Of a DNA stretch of 64,000 bases, positions 33,352 to 44,988 are shown in pieces. Within the stretch, counting starts at the first letter, position 1, and each line of letters starts with the position of its first letter. The position numbers and the translations under genes are program-made. Origin of the DNA: Notospermus geniculatus (Eukaryota > Nemertea > Pilidiophora > Heteronemertea > Lineidae); contig NMRB01000233.1 in the NCBI GenBank assembly GCA_002633025.1, positions 29,466 to 93,465 of the forward strand, written 5' to 3'. The notes beneath the pieces were generated by a model. The model did not search any database and had not been told where the DNA came from. It saw nothing but the letters and a program-made list of their open reading frames with translations.

Positions 33352-34100
33352 AGCTCACCTCTGGTGAGCTCTTACGATGATGCAGCGTCCGTCGTCCGTC
33401 GTCGCCGGCGTCCGTTAGCAGGACACGTTTTGTAACCGCTGGGGCTATTGATGTGAAACTTGGCCACCAGGTGGCCAAAACCAAAAGCACAAAAAGTGCA
33501 AAAACTCCTGAACTAATGACTGGATCGTCTCCAAATTTTTATCATAGGTGTATCTTATGAGTATACACATATAAAACGGGGTTTTGATTTGACCTACTTT
33601 TCAAGGTCACAGAGGTCAATGTCTAGAATTTTGCCTTTTGGTAGCACGTTTCGTAACCGCTGGGGCTATTGGCCTGAATCTTGGTACATATGTATATACC
33701 CCTATGTCAGATGACCTACGTGTATGACACCAAGTTTCAGTCCTCCCAATTCAATTCCTGGCTTGGCCGCCAGGTGGGCAAAATGAAAACTGAAAGTCCT
33801 ATAATTCCTAAACTAACGACTGGACCGTCTCCTAGTTTTCATCACCTGCATCTAGTGACATGACATCTGTAAAGGGGTTTTGATTTGACCTACCTTTCAA
33901 GGTCACAGAGGTCAAAGTTTAAAATTTTGCCATTTGGTGGCACTTTTTATGGCTATTTGACCTCGAATCTTCTAACTTGGTGCGATCATGTATCTCGGTA
34001 CCCTCTATGTGTACAGCAAATTTTCGTCAATCCAATTGGACCCCTAATTGTTACCAAGCGGCCATTTCGGAATGGACCGGCACATATGTCATAAATTACT
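33352..34100 (+). repeat. AGCTCACC..GGTGAGCT interspersed repeat with internal duplication
   Basis: Opens with the palindrome AGCTCACCTCTGGTGAGCT, then a CGTCCGTCGTCCGTCG run. GTAACCGCTGGGGCTATTG occurs at about 33434 and 33655, and TGATTTGACCTAC.TTTCAAGG occurs twice (about 33583 and 33880), showing an internal partial duplication. I recall similar palindrome-headed repeats in several marine invertebrates. Non-coding. Confidence 0.8.
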
Positions 34101-34786
34101 CAAGTGAGAATGTTTGACCTTGAAATTTTGACCATAATCATATTACCCAGGAAATCGAGGCTTGCCCTGGAACATTTCGAATTAACATTTGTCATTTGTT
34201 CTTCTGGTACATTCACCCAGGTGAGCACATGGTCCACGGACCATTTCATTAAGATCACCTTACGGTTGCAGACGAGGGCTTTGACTTCATTGCTTCATTC
34301 AAAAATATGTCTTGCATGGTCTACAGAAAGACACGAGGTTGTCATCGAATAATCGCTGAGTAGCCGTGTAACGGTAAAACTGTCCCCAGGGGAGAATGTC
34401 CAGGTTACACGAAAGATGAGTCCCGATATTCTTTTCCGGTTAGAACAGGGATTACATTGTTTTCAACTTTATAAATGTTGTTTAACCAGTTTTTGCAATT
34501 TTGCCACCCAAAGGGTATCTGACGAAAAACAATAGGATAAAGGGAAGGGATTCGCCAAATTCGCCTGAGCCTTCGCACATCCTCTGATATGCGACACATG
34601 TTACAAGGGATTTTCCAGGCTAAAGCTATAAAGAGGCTGACCTAAGCTTATCGGTAATTTTAGGTCTTGTTTCAATTAGAAGCTCAACACCCTTCTTATA
34701 TTTCTTCCGCGCTACTCGATTGACGAGTGTGGGTGTGTTGCGTGAGGAGGACATGGGATTACCACAGCGTCAGAGTATATCACTAT
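34101..34786. other. No gene seen; short TGTAAC hairpin fragment
   Basis: 34369-34419 holds TGTAACGGTAAAACTGTCCCC facing GGGGAGAATGTCC..GTTACA, a collapsed copy of the TGTAA..GTCCCC family seen at 54475-54637. Confidence 0.45.
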
Positions 34787-35161
34787 AGCTACGGTTACAC
34801 CTGGTTGAAAATTCCCGTGTCTTGCCAGACCCGTGTCAAACCCATGTGTACGAAAAGCCCGGCGAGAGGTCACACTACTATTGTAGTTAAGTAGACCGGC
34901 GGCAGGTGCGCTGCATGCACTGACTCTCCGGTCATTTCTGTATTTGCACACATTGTTGGAGGCGCGAAAACGACGTCACTTAATGGCTGCGCCATCTGTA
35001 GCCGTGCTAAGACCTAACGAAAACACGGGGATTTCGAAAAGCACGGCGAGCTTGTCGTGTTTCAAAAACCCGTGTTTTTCAGACACGGGATTCTTGAAGC
35101 CCGGCAATTCATAGGTGTGACCGCAAAAAAAACGGGGATTTTATGTAGTGTAACCACGACT
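34787..35161. mobile_element. AGCCGTGGTTACACTACAT-family element, copy 2
   Basis: AGCTACGGTTACACC at the left and GTGTAACCACGACT at the right. Inner CCCGTGT and ACACGGG motifs match the plan of 6153-6395. Confidence 0.75.
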
Positions 35162-35737
35162 TATAGCCCAAGGACAATACCACTGGCTATTGGTTACTTC
35201 ACCCTAATGACGTCATACCTCGTGAATATGATAATGAGGCGGCCCATGGTGCATGTGAAGATTGCGAACTGGCCTTATACAACCGAGAATAAAGTATACA
35301 TGTACTATATTAGAAATTGTCAATTTATACATGCTTATTGCATGTCGTGGAGAAATCACGAGCCGTAACTTTGAGACGGGAGTGGTCGGCGCCAATCACA
35401 CCTGGGCGTGAAGTGACAGGTATAAAGTGCCCCGGTCATCCGAACTCCAGTCTATTTACGGTGGTTAAGAGCTATTAGGCGGTCCTTTCACGTCTGTCCT
35501 AGTCGATTATGAATGACGTACTGCTACACGACACGTCAGAATTGTACATGTAACTTTTGCCGTGATTTGGCACGGTCGTTATTCTACTAAATCATGAGGG
35601 AAACAGCTGACTGCGCAGTAAAGGTGTCATACTGATGTACGTATACACGTTGACGATCAGACGCGTCAAAGCTAGCGTTAATGTTAACATTGACGTTAAC
35701 GTTAATGGCCCTATTTTACAGCATTCCATCCAGAGGC
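35162..35737. other. No gene seen
   Basis: No supported feature. A short TTAACGTTAAC-type AT run is near 35683-35705. Confidence 0.5.
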
Positions 35738-36500
35738 GGGTGTGTTTCAAAATTGGTCACCCAAGAAAATGGGGCAAAATTTAACTTTTAAATGATCACA
35801 AAGATTTGTGCCATTGATTTTCCAAAAATCAAATGCAGTATTTGATAATATAGACCTTTAACTATTAGTTTCTCCATCTGGGATGTACAGTGTACACTCA
35901 TTTGAAGGAGGGTATCAAAAATATTGAGCTTACCAGCAAAATCTATCTTTCCGTCCGACACTAGCCTGGAAGCCCGTCCTAACTCTTTTACGTAATGAAA
36001 TTGACAAATGTTAGGACGGGTAGTGGCCATGCCGTTCTCAAATGTGATTGCGGGTCAGGGGTGGCGCATGTGGCAGAAATCAGAACTACTATTTGCGCGA
36101 AGGATTGAACAAATGACGTCACTTGATTCCCCACAAAACACACCGAAATAAGGGTTTTCTGTGCATGTCAACAACTGAATCGACATATGTTAGCCCTCTC
36201 AGATTAATAACTTCTATAATAACAGACAAAAACGTGGTTTGGGGGGTGAAAACGAATGTTTGATCGAGTCAGTTTTCCCCATGCATCACTCTGTACAAAA
36301 ATGTACAGAGGAATACCGTCGGTTAAATTTGTAAATTTGGGATTGTTCGGGCCTTAAAAACTTACCTGCATCATCCGTTCATCCACGTGTGTTTCGATTA
36401 TAATATCCATTCAGATCGTACAAGATAAAACCTCCTGGTTGAACGTCAATTCTTCCAAATGACGGTTGAAGCGAGGACACGGATGATGTTTACAATAAAC

Positions 36501-36772
36501 CAGGCCCGGATCCAGGGGGGGGCACATGGGGCATGTGCCCCCCCTATTTTTTGAGGGGCAATGATTTTTTTACTGCATTTTTGGAAAATCGTCTATTATT
36601 TCATGTCTAAGATGCTGGGAAATCGCATCTCAGAGCTTTGATTTTTTTCAAATTTTCCAGGGGGAGGCCCCCCGGACCCCCCTTCGTGTGCGCGGACCTG
36701 CGGTAAGCGCCAACTGAGGGCTTGCCCTCAGGGTTGTGCCCCCCGTATTTCTAAACCCTGGATCCGGCCCTG
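36501..36772. mobile_element. hAT5-like MITE, CAGGGCCGGATCCAGGG ends
   Basis: 272 bp with TIRs CAGGSCCGGATCCAGGG and a 5-bp direct repeat TAAAC (36496-36500, 36773-36777). It lies in the segment that splits the left arm of the foldback. A truncated relative is at 46170-46281. Confidence 0.88.
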
Positions 36773-37551
36773 TAAACTGCAAACACACGTGCTCCACGAT
36801 GTACGCCTTCCCATTGGTTAACAGGTTCAGTGCATGAATAATTAATTACTTGCCGGGATTCAGGCAAGTATGGCGGCCACGACTGGTCCTACCATTCAGC
36901 AAATTCAAAAGCGACACCATCGGTAGGACCAGGTACTAGTCTAGTCCGACACCAAAACTATTCTGCTGTCAGACTTTGAAGGGTTAATAGATCAATTAGT
37001 TTGCAGTGCCATAATTTAGAGCTCCATGATACCTAGATCTGACATGAATATTGTAGAGTTTCAAGAAACAGCCTTTCACCAGTAGACAAATCAATAATAT
37101 TAGTAAAGCGATTGAGTTAATCCGAAGCCTTGGGGATTTCAGAAAACGGAAAGTTCAAAACCAAAGCAAGCCCTACCAGTTGTTACAACTTGGTGCAATC
37201 GATAGATGAGACCTTAATGATCAAGTGCACTGGCAAAACACGTAACATGATACAGGGCGAGTATGAAAGAACTATCAGGAAAAAGATATCTGTACATAGA
37301 GGATTGTGTTACGTTCTAACGAAAGAAAATCGAAGTGGGGTGGGTCATCAGGGACATCTATGCATAGTGCCCCCGGTAGTCCTTCCGTTTCCTTTTTTGT
37401 GATGCTCGACTCGGAAACCCTGGGGGGCTCGCGTTGTTCAGAGAGTTTGACTTCCTTCGAGTATTGTCAGTGACCTTTCAATTTTTGCACAAACGCCGAC
37501 GCCCATCTTTAGATATTGAATCGAGAATTTAGAGCCAAATACGGCGTTATT

Positions 37552-37666
37552 GGCCCGTAGTTTACTCATCAACGTAAAGGATGTTCCTCAAGGCTATTTT
37601 TCTCAACAGGAGAAAAATAGCCTTGAGGAACTCCTTTACGTTGAGGAGCATTCTAAAATACGGGCC
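37552..37666. mobile_element. Hairpin MITE, GGCCCGTA family
   Basis: 115 bp, almost fully self-complementary around an AACAG loop (CCTCAAGGCTATTTTTCTC against its complement). ATT flanks both sides. The left terminus has decayed (GGCCCGTAGTTTAC against GTTCTAAAATACGGGCC-type consensus). Confidence 0.85.
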
Positions 37667-37705
37667 ATTAGCTCTACTGACAACATTGGGCGAATTGATG
37701 TACAG

Positions 37706-37849
37706 CAGGGCCGTATTTAACTTTTTGGTCGAGGGGGGGGCAGAAGACCTCTTTTTTGCGGTTTTTTGCCCAAAATCCGTATGAATATCACATTTTTTGG
37801 TTGGCTCAGGAGGGCAACTGCCCCCTCGCCCCCTTTAAATACGGCCCTG
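37706..37849. mobile_element. hAT5-like MITE, CAGGGCCGTATTTA ends, copy 2
   Basis: 144 bp, flanked by TACAG (37701-37705, 37850-37854). Same ends and GAAGACCTCTTTT centre as 17844-18009, in opposite orientation. Confidence 0.9.
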
Positions 37850-37854
37850 TACAG

Positions 37855-37997
37855 CAGGAGGAAACCGGAGTGCCCGGAATAAACCTATGTTGTCAAAGAG
37901 AGTCACCCTCTGTATCACATAAAGATCGGGCCAGACCAGGGGTCGAGCCCGGTGTACCAAGCGACAGGCGCCGGTCTTTTCACTGCGCCAATCTGAC
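37855..37997 (-). repeat. tRNA-derived SINE (tRNA-Asp-like head)
   Basis: On the minus strand from 37997 a 68-nt tRNA-like head can be folded: the acceptor GTCAGAT pairs with GTCTGGC (two wobbles), an A-box-like TGGCGCAGTG follows, the anticodon region reads CCTGTCG, and a T arm CCGGG-CTCGACC-CCTGG is paired. The GTC anticodon context resembles tRNA-Asp. It is followed by a tail ending in GGGCACTCCGGTTTCCTCC, a conserved-looking SINE tail segment. Transcription would be by RNA polymerase III from the internal boxes. Anticodon-stem pairing is weak, so it is a SINE rather than a working tRNA gene. Confidence 0.7.
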
Positions 37998-38423
37998 AAG
38001 CCAAACGACGCCAACATGGTGTGTTTCAAAAAGTGTTCCGTCCGACACCAGAAAATTTTCACCATTCTTTTGTCTACTGGTGAAAGGCTGTTTCTTGAAA
38101 CTCTACAATATTCATGTCAGATCTAGGTATCATGGAGCTCTAAATTATGGCACTGCGAACTAATTGATCTATTAACCCTTTAAAGTCTGACAGCAGAAAG
38201 TAGTTTTGCTGTCGGACGGAACGATGGTAAGCTCAATATTTTTTGATACCCTCCTTCAAATGAGTGTACATTGTGCATCCTAGATGGAGAAACTAATAGT
38301 TAAAGGTCTATATTATCAAATACTACGTTAAACTTTTGGAAAATCAATGGCACAAATCTTTGTGATCATTTCAAAGTTAAATTTTGCCCCATTTTCTTGG
38401 GCGACCAATTTTGAAACACACCC

Positions 38424-38732
38424 ACATATCTTACTCGGCCAAAAAGCGATTTTGGGATAAGGGAGCAGGTTATTGCTGTTGTCTTAGATTGTTCTACGGT
38501 CGGGGAAGGGGCGCATGATTCAATAGTCCAGTTTCTTGGTCTCATGGGATTAATGAACATCAGAGGAACACACTAATGAACCTAAAGCCCACCAATTTGT
38601 GGGTTCATTATCATTAATACATATATATGTAGCTGCACTCGTGGAGCCTAATTGACAGTTAGTCGGAGCTCGAATATGCGCTGAATTTTCGGACCAAGAA
38701 TAATGAGGTTCAGCTGGTACAATATCATCAAG
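38424..38732. other. No gene seen
   Basis: No supported feature. Confidence 0.5.
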
Positions 38733-39030
38733 AGAGGCTACGTCTTAACAGCCAATGAAAAGAGAGGGTGTGCCCTACCAGCCAATAAAAGAAAGGCTAT
38801 GTCTGCCAGCCAATGAAAGCGAGGCTGTGTCTGCCAGCCAGTAAAAGCGAGGATGTATCTGCCAGCCAATGAAAGCGAGGCTGTGTCTGCCAGCCAATAA
38901 AAGTGAGGTTGTATCTGCCAGCCAATAAAGGCGAGGCTGTGTCCAACCAGCCAATAAAAGAGAGGCTATGTCTGCCAGCCAATGAAAGAGAGGCTATGTT
39001 CCTACCAGCGAATGAGGAGGGTGTGTCCTA
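38733..39030 (+). repeat. 28-bp tandem array with a CCAAT box in nearly every unit
   Basis: About ten units of GCCAGCCAATGAAAGCGAGG + CTGTGTCT; the period is 28 in the core (38805, 38833 and on) and longer at the edges. Almost every unit keeps CCAAT. The period is not a multiple of three and reading frames shift, so it is not protein-coding. Confidence 0.92.
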
Positions 39031-40841
39031 CCATCTCTCTCACTCACTCTCTAGTTATTTGATTCAGCGGTGGTTTACGGAAACACTCTCTGGAGGATTT
39101 CAGCCTTGTGCAGCAAGAATCGGCTGCCTGCTCGGCTTAATGCAGCTAAATAGACCAATTTTATTCAGCTTGTCCTACTAGATGCAAATGAAAACCGTCA
39201 CATAAACCACTATCAAGTCACTCAAGAGAGTTAATTAAACGATAAGCGATATCTATTCCTATTCTAAGAGTTCCCTAAAGGCAAAAAATCCTGCGTGAAT
39301 GACTTTATTCTTGATAATAACATGATTAGCTTGGGAGGATGTGCACAGCCCTAAAGGCCATCGATTTACCAGCGTGGATAAGACACGAGAGGCCGCTCAG
39401 TCAAGAGTGGTGGCCCCCCAAGCACTCAGTGAATTTGAATTTACTCGTGCTCTGTATTAAAATTTTTACTCGTGGACCGTAACGTATTCATTCACCATAC
39501 GACTGTGGGGCAAGGAATAGTCGTCTTCACATTGAGTGACGGTGAAGCTGTTCATTCACCAGAGTATCCACTTGAAATGAAGTAGGCCTATAAGACGCCA
39601 TTTGACTGCTGGTTTTAAAAGGTCACAGACAGTGGAAACATCGACTGAATGATTCGTGAATATGGCGCTTGTCTTTTGAACGTTTCTGCCCGAGGCCCCA
39701 GGGACCCTCCACAGATTCGGTAGGCCAAGAAGTTCCAAGGCCTAGTACCTCTAGGCCTAGCCAGCAGGCAGACTTTACCACAAGAAGTACGGTACGTCGT
39801 TGCAAATCCAGTTACCGCGAGATTTCACGAGTTTTGGGGATTCATGGGATTGGCAACATCATGACGTCAGACTCGGGTCTGTTTCAGATTGCGTCGCCTC
39901 AAGAACGCTTTTATGCGAATACTTTTTGCAAATCTGTGCACAGATTTAAAAAGGCATTATTATTTAAAACTTTTCTTGCCAGACGTATTTTCTGTATCAA
40001 ATGATTCGGCTCAACCACCACCTCCCACTCGTATTTCTCCATCATTTATAACATTGATGTTTTGCCTGTCATTGTCCAAAGCAGGTTTGAACGCTGCATC
40101 TCCAGTTAAGAAAGATGGATGCCCCCCGGCGTCTGACGCAATTCCGTTAGCTGTCATCCATCGAGGAGGGACTTGAGTTGCTCTTTTCAAAGGCAAAGTT
40201 CAACTCAATACACTTGAGGTGGAAAAGAAATTCATCGCAGGTTGGATATTGGATGAAATTGAAAACCAAGAGCTAATCCGCCGTATCAGTTGTCACTTCC
40301 ACTGCTTGAAACTTTGATGAGGGCGAAAATGTCGCTGATGCTTTTATGTTCAGGAATTGAGTTTGCGGAGGTGGGTGCCTTAGGTATGGTGTACGCAAGA
40401 TTCAGGAAAAGGATTTTTCGATATTTTTTCAATTCCGTCTCTTCAGGGAGTCTAGCTCTTTTTGTCAAAAAATGCTACAGCCGCCTGGGGTAATGAAGAA
40501 CTAAGTTGAGTCGTTGGAAGAGTGGACTGGGAAAACAATCATGACTGTAGCTTTATTGTGTTCGTGTTCTGGGTGATAAATGGTGAACCAATATAGGTGA
40601 TCGCCCACTCGGTGATCAGGGTGGACTCAGGGCGTGATCGGTGATAATAACAGCGCACGTTTTTTTCTCTATTTAAGAGTGACACTCATTTTGCATGGGG
40701 GTGGGGTGGGAATCAATCCGTGTCTATTCAGGTATTCTGACCAGAAAATGACTCCTGAATGTTAAAGAAGCATCGGTCTAAAACTAAAAGCAGTGCTTCC
40801 ACGAGACAGCCGAGAACAAAACTGAGGTATATGCCAATGGG
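39031..40841. other. No recognised gene
   Basis: Frames of 60-111 codons occur on both strands at 39669-40493, but none has a recognisable motif and splice signals are not clear. A decayed gene or transposon cannot be excluded. Confidence 0.4.
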
Positions 40842-41000
40842 GACCAATAGCCCACTGCCTCAATAGGTGTCACTAGTGGTTCAAACTATTGAAATGAAAC
40901 TGACTTCCCGGTCCTGATCAATTTCCCACACAAAAGGCGTCCATTGTATAGGACCGGGTTTCAGTGTGCGGCTCTCTATCGTAGCTAGGATCCCTATTAT
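40842..41000 (+). repeat. Dispersed repeat shared with 16541-16693
   Basis: Same order of CCCACTGCCTCAATAGGT, TCCTGATCAATTTCCCACAC and TATAGGACC.GGTTTC. Confidence 0.8.
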
Positions 41001-41150
41001 ATCTGACGGTATCCTCGCTACTAGCCACGCTTTAAGGAAGAGGGTAAAAACCCTTAAGATGGGGAACACCCACGCTGGATTGCTTAGAAGTCCACGACGA
41101 TGCTTACTGTGAATATTGCACCAATGAAGTAGCTGAGCTATGGAGGCTTA

Positions 41151-41554
41151 GGGGTCGTCTCAAAATTGTTTTGATGCCAAAAAAGACGAAGTCACTTCGG
41201 GTCGTATTTTAGAACGTTCTTTAACGTGAAGGTCGACCTTAAGTCTATTGTAAAACCATCGAGAACAATAGATTTAAGGTGAACCTTGATGTAAAGGAAC
41301 GTTCTAAAATACGGCCCGAAGTGACTTCGTCTGGGGGGGAGGGGGTTCTCGATTTGGGGAAGCCCACTTCATCTTTTTTGAACAAAAATGGCATCACTCT
41401 TTTATTCACATGTTTTTCTTTATCATTTTTCCATGCCGACCGTCCCTACATGAAGCCAATGTCAAGTGCCCACTTCATCTTTTCAAGGGGAGGGTCAGGG
41501 AAAAGATAAAGTCACTTCGTCTTTTTTGCATCAATGTAATTTTGAGACGGCCCC
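41151..41554. mobile_element. Harbinger-like MITE with TTA duplication
   Basis: TIRs GGGG(T/C)CGTCTCAAAATT with TTGATGC and AAAAAAGACGAAGT inside. TTA flanks at 41148-41150 and 41555-41557 fit PIF/Harbinger. It contains the hairpin 41199-41317. A sister with a similar design is at 44434-44988. Confidence 0.82.
41199..41317. mobile_element. Hairpin MITE, GGGCCGTATT family, nested
   Basis: GGGTCGTATTTTAGAACG to CGTTCTAAAATACGGCCC, 119 bp, self-complementary through CACCTTAAATCTATTGT. Resembles 50318-50436 in sequence as well as in structure. Confidence 0.85.
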
Positions 41555-42482
41555 TTATCGTCTTCGTCTTTTATAAAGAAATATTAAAGTCCATTCTAGT
41601 AAATTCAACACTTTTGTAAAAAAAACGTACGTTTTTCAATATTCGTTCACTGATTTATTCGACTTGCATCCTGCACAATTTACTTGTACAGAAAACATTC
41701 CAATCATATCCGCATGTAACCGTCTCGTGGAGACTTCATTCAAATTCATTTCAAGCAACACGAATAGCAAATGATTGGTTCACTTGGCTTCCATATCTTT
41801 GGGATAAATCAATCCCAATATGTACATACAAACGGAAATTGATTGGTTCTGGAAATCGATTTTTTAGATTTCCACTCGCCTCCAGGATCTGGTTGTACCC
41901 CGACTTCTTGGCTTTGTGTGTTTATTCCGGTTAAATCGCATGGTAGAGAGGGGGTCCCTTTCCATTCCGTTTGGTCCGTGGTTGTTNTGAAAAATTGATG
42001 TGAACGTATTATCACCCGTCAATGGTGAACGTTTCTTAACCATTGTACTGTCAGACCAAGTCCAAATTGATACCAAGGCAAAGCTATTTGCACTAAGACA
42101 GATATTGAACTATAAATACAATTACCTGACAATCATTCAAATTTATCAGCGTTCACCGACATCAAAGAAAATCCAACCAACAAAATTATCGCTCTCAATC
42201 TACGTTAAGATTCAGGCAGCGTCTTAAGACGTACTGGTTACTACCCTGGCCGGGGGACACGAGGGATTGTCGTATTCCTCGGATGCCATTCTTGAGTGGC
42301 TAGAAATGCTGTTTGAGGGAAAGCCGGCAAACAGAAAACCCGCGGTCAGGTAGTTATCTTCACTGTGGGTTGGGGTGGTGAGGAAGTCTAAAGTACAACG
42401 GTACTTTTGTGTCAGATCTTCCTTCCTTGATGTTGTTTTTGTTGACTTTAGTTGCTGTCTTTCGGAGTTCGCGTGGAGAAAG
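41555..42482. other. No gene seen
   Basis: Contains a single N at 41987. No coding evidence. Confidence 0.5.
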
Positions 42483-43079
42483 TAGTGAGGTTTCGCAAAT
42501 ATGACGTAGACTCGGGACCCAGTCGTTGTGTCGCTCCGGCCGCCGCACTCCACTCCACAAACGACTGGGAAAGCAGGCTGCAAAATCAGCGGCTAGCGTA
42601 CCGACGACCACAACGACCATCTCGACCAATGAAATTGCCCGGAGCGGTTTGTGGAGTGTAGTGCGGCGGCCGGAGCGACACAACGACTGGGTCCCGAGTC
42701 TAATATGACGAAGTACGAAATACGAAATTCAACTTCATTTCCAGGACCTAGTGTATTTCAGGAGATGGTTGGTACCACAAATGTCCCTGCTGCCAGTGCG
42801 TCTTTTAGCATATCATGTACGACCGAGAGAGTAAATGGGGCATCTTGAATTTTTAAATTTTCAATTCGTATCTACGAAGTCGATAGGAAAGATAAATTTC
42901 AAAGTTTAATATACACACTGAAAATACTCTATCGGTCTAACGTCATACGCTAAAAGACGCTCTTGCAGCAGGCGCTATTTGTGGTACCAACCATGTTCTG
43001 AAATACATTACATCATGGAAGTGAGGTCCAATTTCGTATTTCGTACTTCGTATTTTGTCAGATTTGCGAAACCTCCCTA
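42483..43079. mobile_element. TAGGGAGGTTTCGCAAA-family MITE interrupted by a nested element
   Basis: Left end at 42483-42506, the rest at 42702-43079. With the insert removed, the sequence matches 8226-8630 throughout. Confidence 0.9.
42507..42701. mobile_element. 195-bp nested element with a 9-bp target duplication
   Basis: TIRs AGACTCGGGACCCAGTCGTT and beyond (about 50 bases, through GCCGCCGCACTCCAC). Direct repeats AATATGACG flank it (42498-42506, 42702-42710). Size and 9-bp duplication fit a Mutator-like MITE. Confidence 0.88.
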
Positions 43080-43440
43080 GTGAGCTCAAGAGAGAAAGGA
43101 ACCAGGACAAGGGGACTGTAAGGGTGGACGTTGAGGATGAGTGTTATAACGATAGGAGGCGATGAGGGGGAGGAATGAGGTTGAGATGTGTTGGACGAGC
43201 GGTATATTGTCCGCCAAAAGGGGAGGGAACTCCGCTGTGGGAATATTTCTACGTTGTTTCCATGAAACATCCACGTAGGGATCCCCGAACTTGAAGCCAA
43301 ATTGGACAAAAATGCCTGCAGTTCTGACCGTGAATTTCGGCGTCCTCTGACATGAATAAGCTAGACTTCGAAAGCAGTCTTTTTGAAGCTCCCTACTTTC
43401 ACTCCCAGTCAGAAGTAAGACTGCAACATCCACCTATAGG
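43080..43440. other. No gene seen
   Basis: Two minus-strand frames (43058-43433) show no recognised domain. Confidence 0.45.
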
Positions 43441-43899
43441 TAGCCCAGAATCATTTTGGTTCCCGAAGCCACCGCTAGGGCTAGCAGGCTTCGGCTCGGG
43501 CTGCCATCTTTGCGACAAAAATTTGTCGCGGATCTATTTATAGATCATTCTGTTGACATCACAGGTTATTTTTAGAATGGGGTACCCGTAGCCACGTTGG
43601 TGCTAAATGTAATCGAACATGCCGAATCGCGCGGAATGGCAACACCGAGGAAGTTTGTTGATGAGAATGTTTCTATGTGTTGCAGATCTGCAATGATCTG
43701 CAACGGCGATGATTTTGAACTTTTGTTACAGATCTATCTGTAACAAAAGTTCAAAATCATCGCCGTTTTTTAGACCGGGGGAGAATGAAATTTTACGGGA
43801 AAATGGACTCTTACAATGACGTCAGCAATAAAATGGCAGCCAGAGCCGAAGCCTTCTAACCCTAGCGGTGGCTTCGGCAACCAAAATGGTCGAGAATTA
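43441..43899. mobile_element. TTTTGGTTCCC-family element, long copy
   Basis: The element is 43454-43886 (433 bp), TIRs TTTTGGTTCCCGAAGCCACC and further inward. Flanking 13-mers TAGCCCAGAATCA and TGGTCGAGAATTA match at 9 of 13 positions, consistent with an aged 13-bp duplication. An inner perfect 32-bp-arm hairpin is at 43702-43767. Confidence 0.85.
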
Positions 43900-44430
43900 G
43901 CTCCTTCATTTCTGCATGTTTTAACCCTTTGCCACACCGTCCTGCATCATCATAAAGGGACAATGCGTGGGTGACAAATGATGATATAAAAGCTAAAATT
44001 AGTCAATCAGCAGATGCAATAAAAAATAAATCTGAAATGCTTTTTCCGCGAGAAAATTTAAAATTTGATTGCTTGCTTCGTATATTTTGAAAGCAAAAAT
44101 ATTAAAGGACGACGCTAATGATAAATAAAGAGACTATAATACTCGCATATTGAAGGAAAAAAGTAAACGTGATCCAATTAGTGAGGTCTGAATGTGCTGT
44201 GTCTAACTTCTGAGTGCCTGGGTAGTGTCATCACACCATGGGCACAAATTTCCATGCCGTACGACACACAGCTATCTAAAGTACGCGTGGCATCTTCTCT
44301 AAAAAGACGAATGATGATGCAAGGAAATCAGATCTTTCATCGTAATGAGCACAAAACAAGGAACACCAACACCATCTACCTCGGCGGGAAGACTACCTTT
44401 CATTTTGACAAAATGGAAGGTAGATAACGT
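43900..44430. other. No gene seen
   Basis: AT-rich; no supported feature. Confidence 0.5.
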
Positions 44431-44433
44431 TAA

Positions 44434-44988
44434 GGGATCATCTCAAAATTGCTTGATGCCCAGAGAGATGAAATTTTTTCATGGGGGGGCGGCGGCACTT
44501 TCCTGACCAAAATTTTATCTTTTTAAAAACTTTTGGCATCACATGTAAATTAGAAGAAAGAAACCAGAGAACTTCCAATATAGGAAGGAAGATTATCATG
44601 TTTTAGCATGTACCCTTCTGGTCCTCCAAGGTAGAATGCCAATTGAGTATCAAAGAAGAAAAAGTAACAGTGAACAAATATCATTAATTCCAGCTTTTCA
44701 GCAGGGCTACATGTATCAGGGTCCTTGCGAAACCTACAGTCAGAGAGGGATGTCATGTCTGATGTTAGGATAAACAAAAAGTAGGCCAATCCAGAGGTAA
44801 CTGTAAACTTACTGATTATTCAACAGGTGTCATCTCAGATTTAAAGATGTCAATAGTGTACTTTAATTCTGAAATAAAAGCGTTGATGCAAGACATATGA
44901 CTTTTTTCGTCATTTAGAAGGGGAGGGGGTCCAGAGAGAGATGAAAAAATTCCTCTCTCTGGGCATCAAGCAATTTGAGATGATCCCC
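44434..44988. mobile_element. Harbinger-like inverted-repeat element, copy 2
   Basis: GGGATCATCTCAAAATTGC..GATGCCCAGAGAG at the left and its complement at the right, 555 bp. Flanks TAA and CAA could be a decayed TWA duplication. A 79-codon frame inside has no recognised domain. Confidence 0.8.

Larger units (their letters stand above)
35738..38423. mobile_element. 2.7-kb foldback element with ~390-base arms and several nested insertions
   Basis: Ends GGGTGTGTTTCAAAATTGG and its complement. The right arm (about 38035-38423) is continuous. The left arm is split into 35738-35964 and 36938-37097 by roughly 970 bases bounded by TCCGACAC direct repeats. The interior (37098-38034) holds a hairpin MITE, an hAT5-like MITE and a tRNA-derived SINE. 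A 90-codon frame at 37130-37402 has no recognised domain. Confidence 0.85.

Noticed and set aside
38797-38982. Repetitive minus-strand peptide with LAGRHSLSFIGW units
   Set aside because: Product of the 28-bp tandem array; frame shifts between units.
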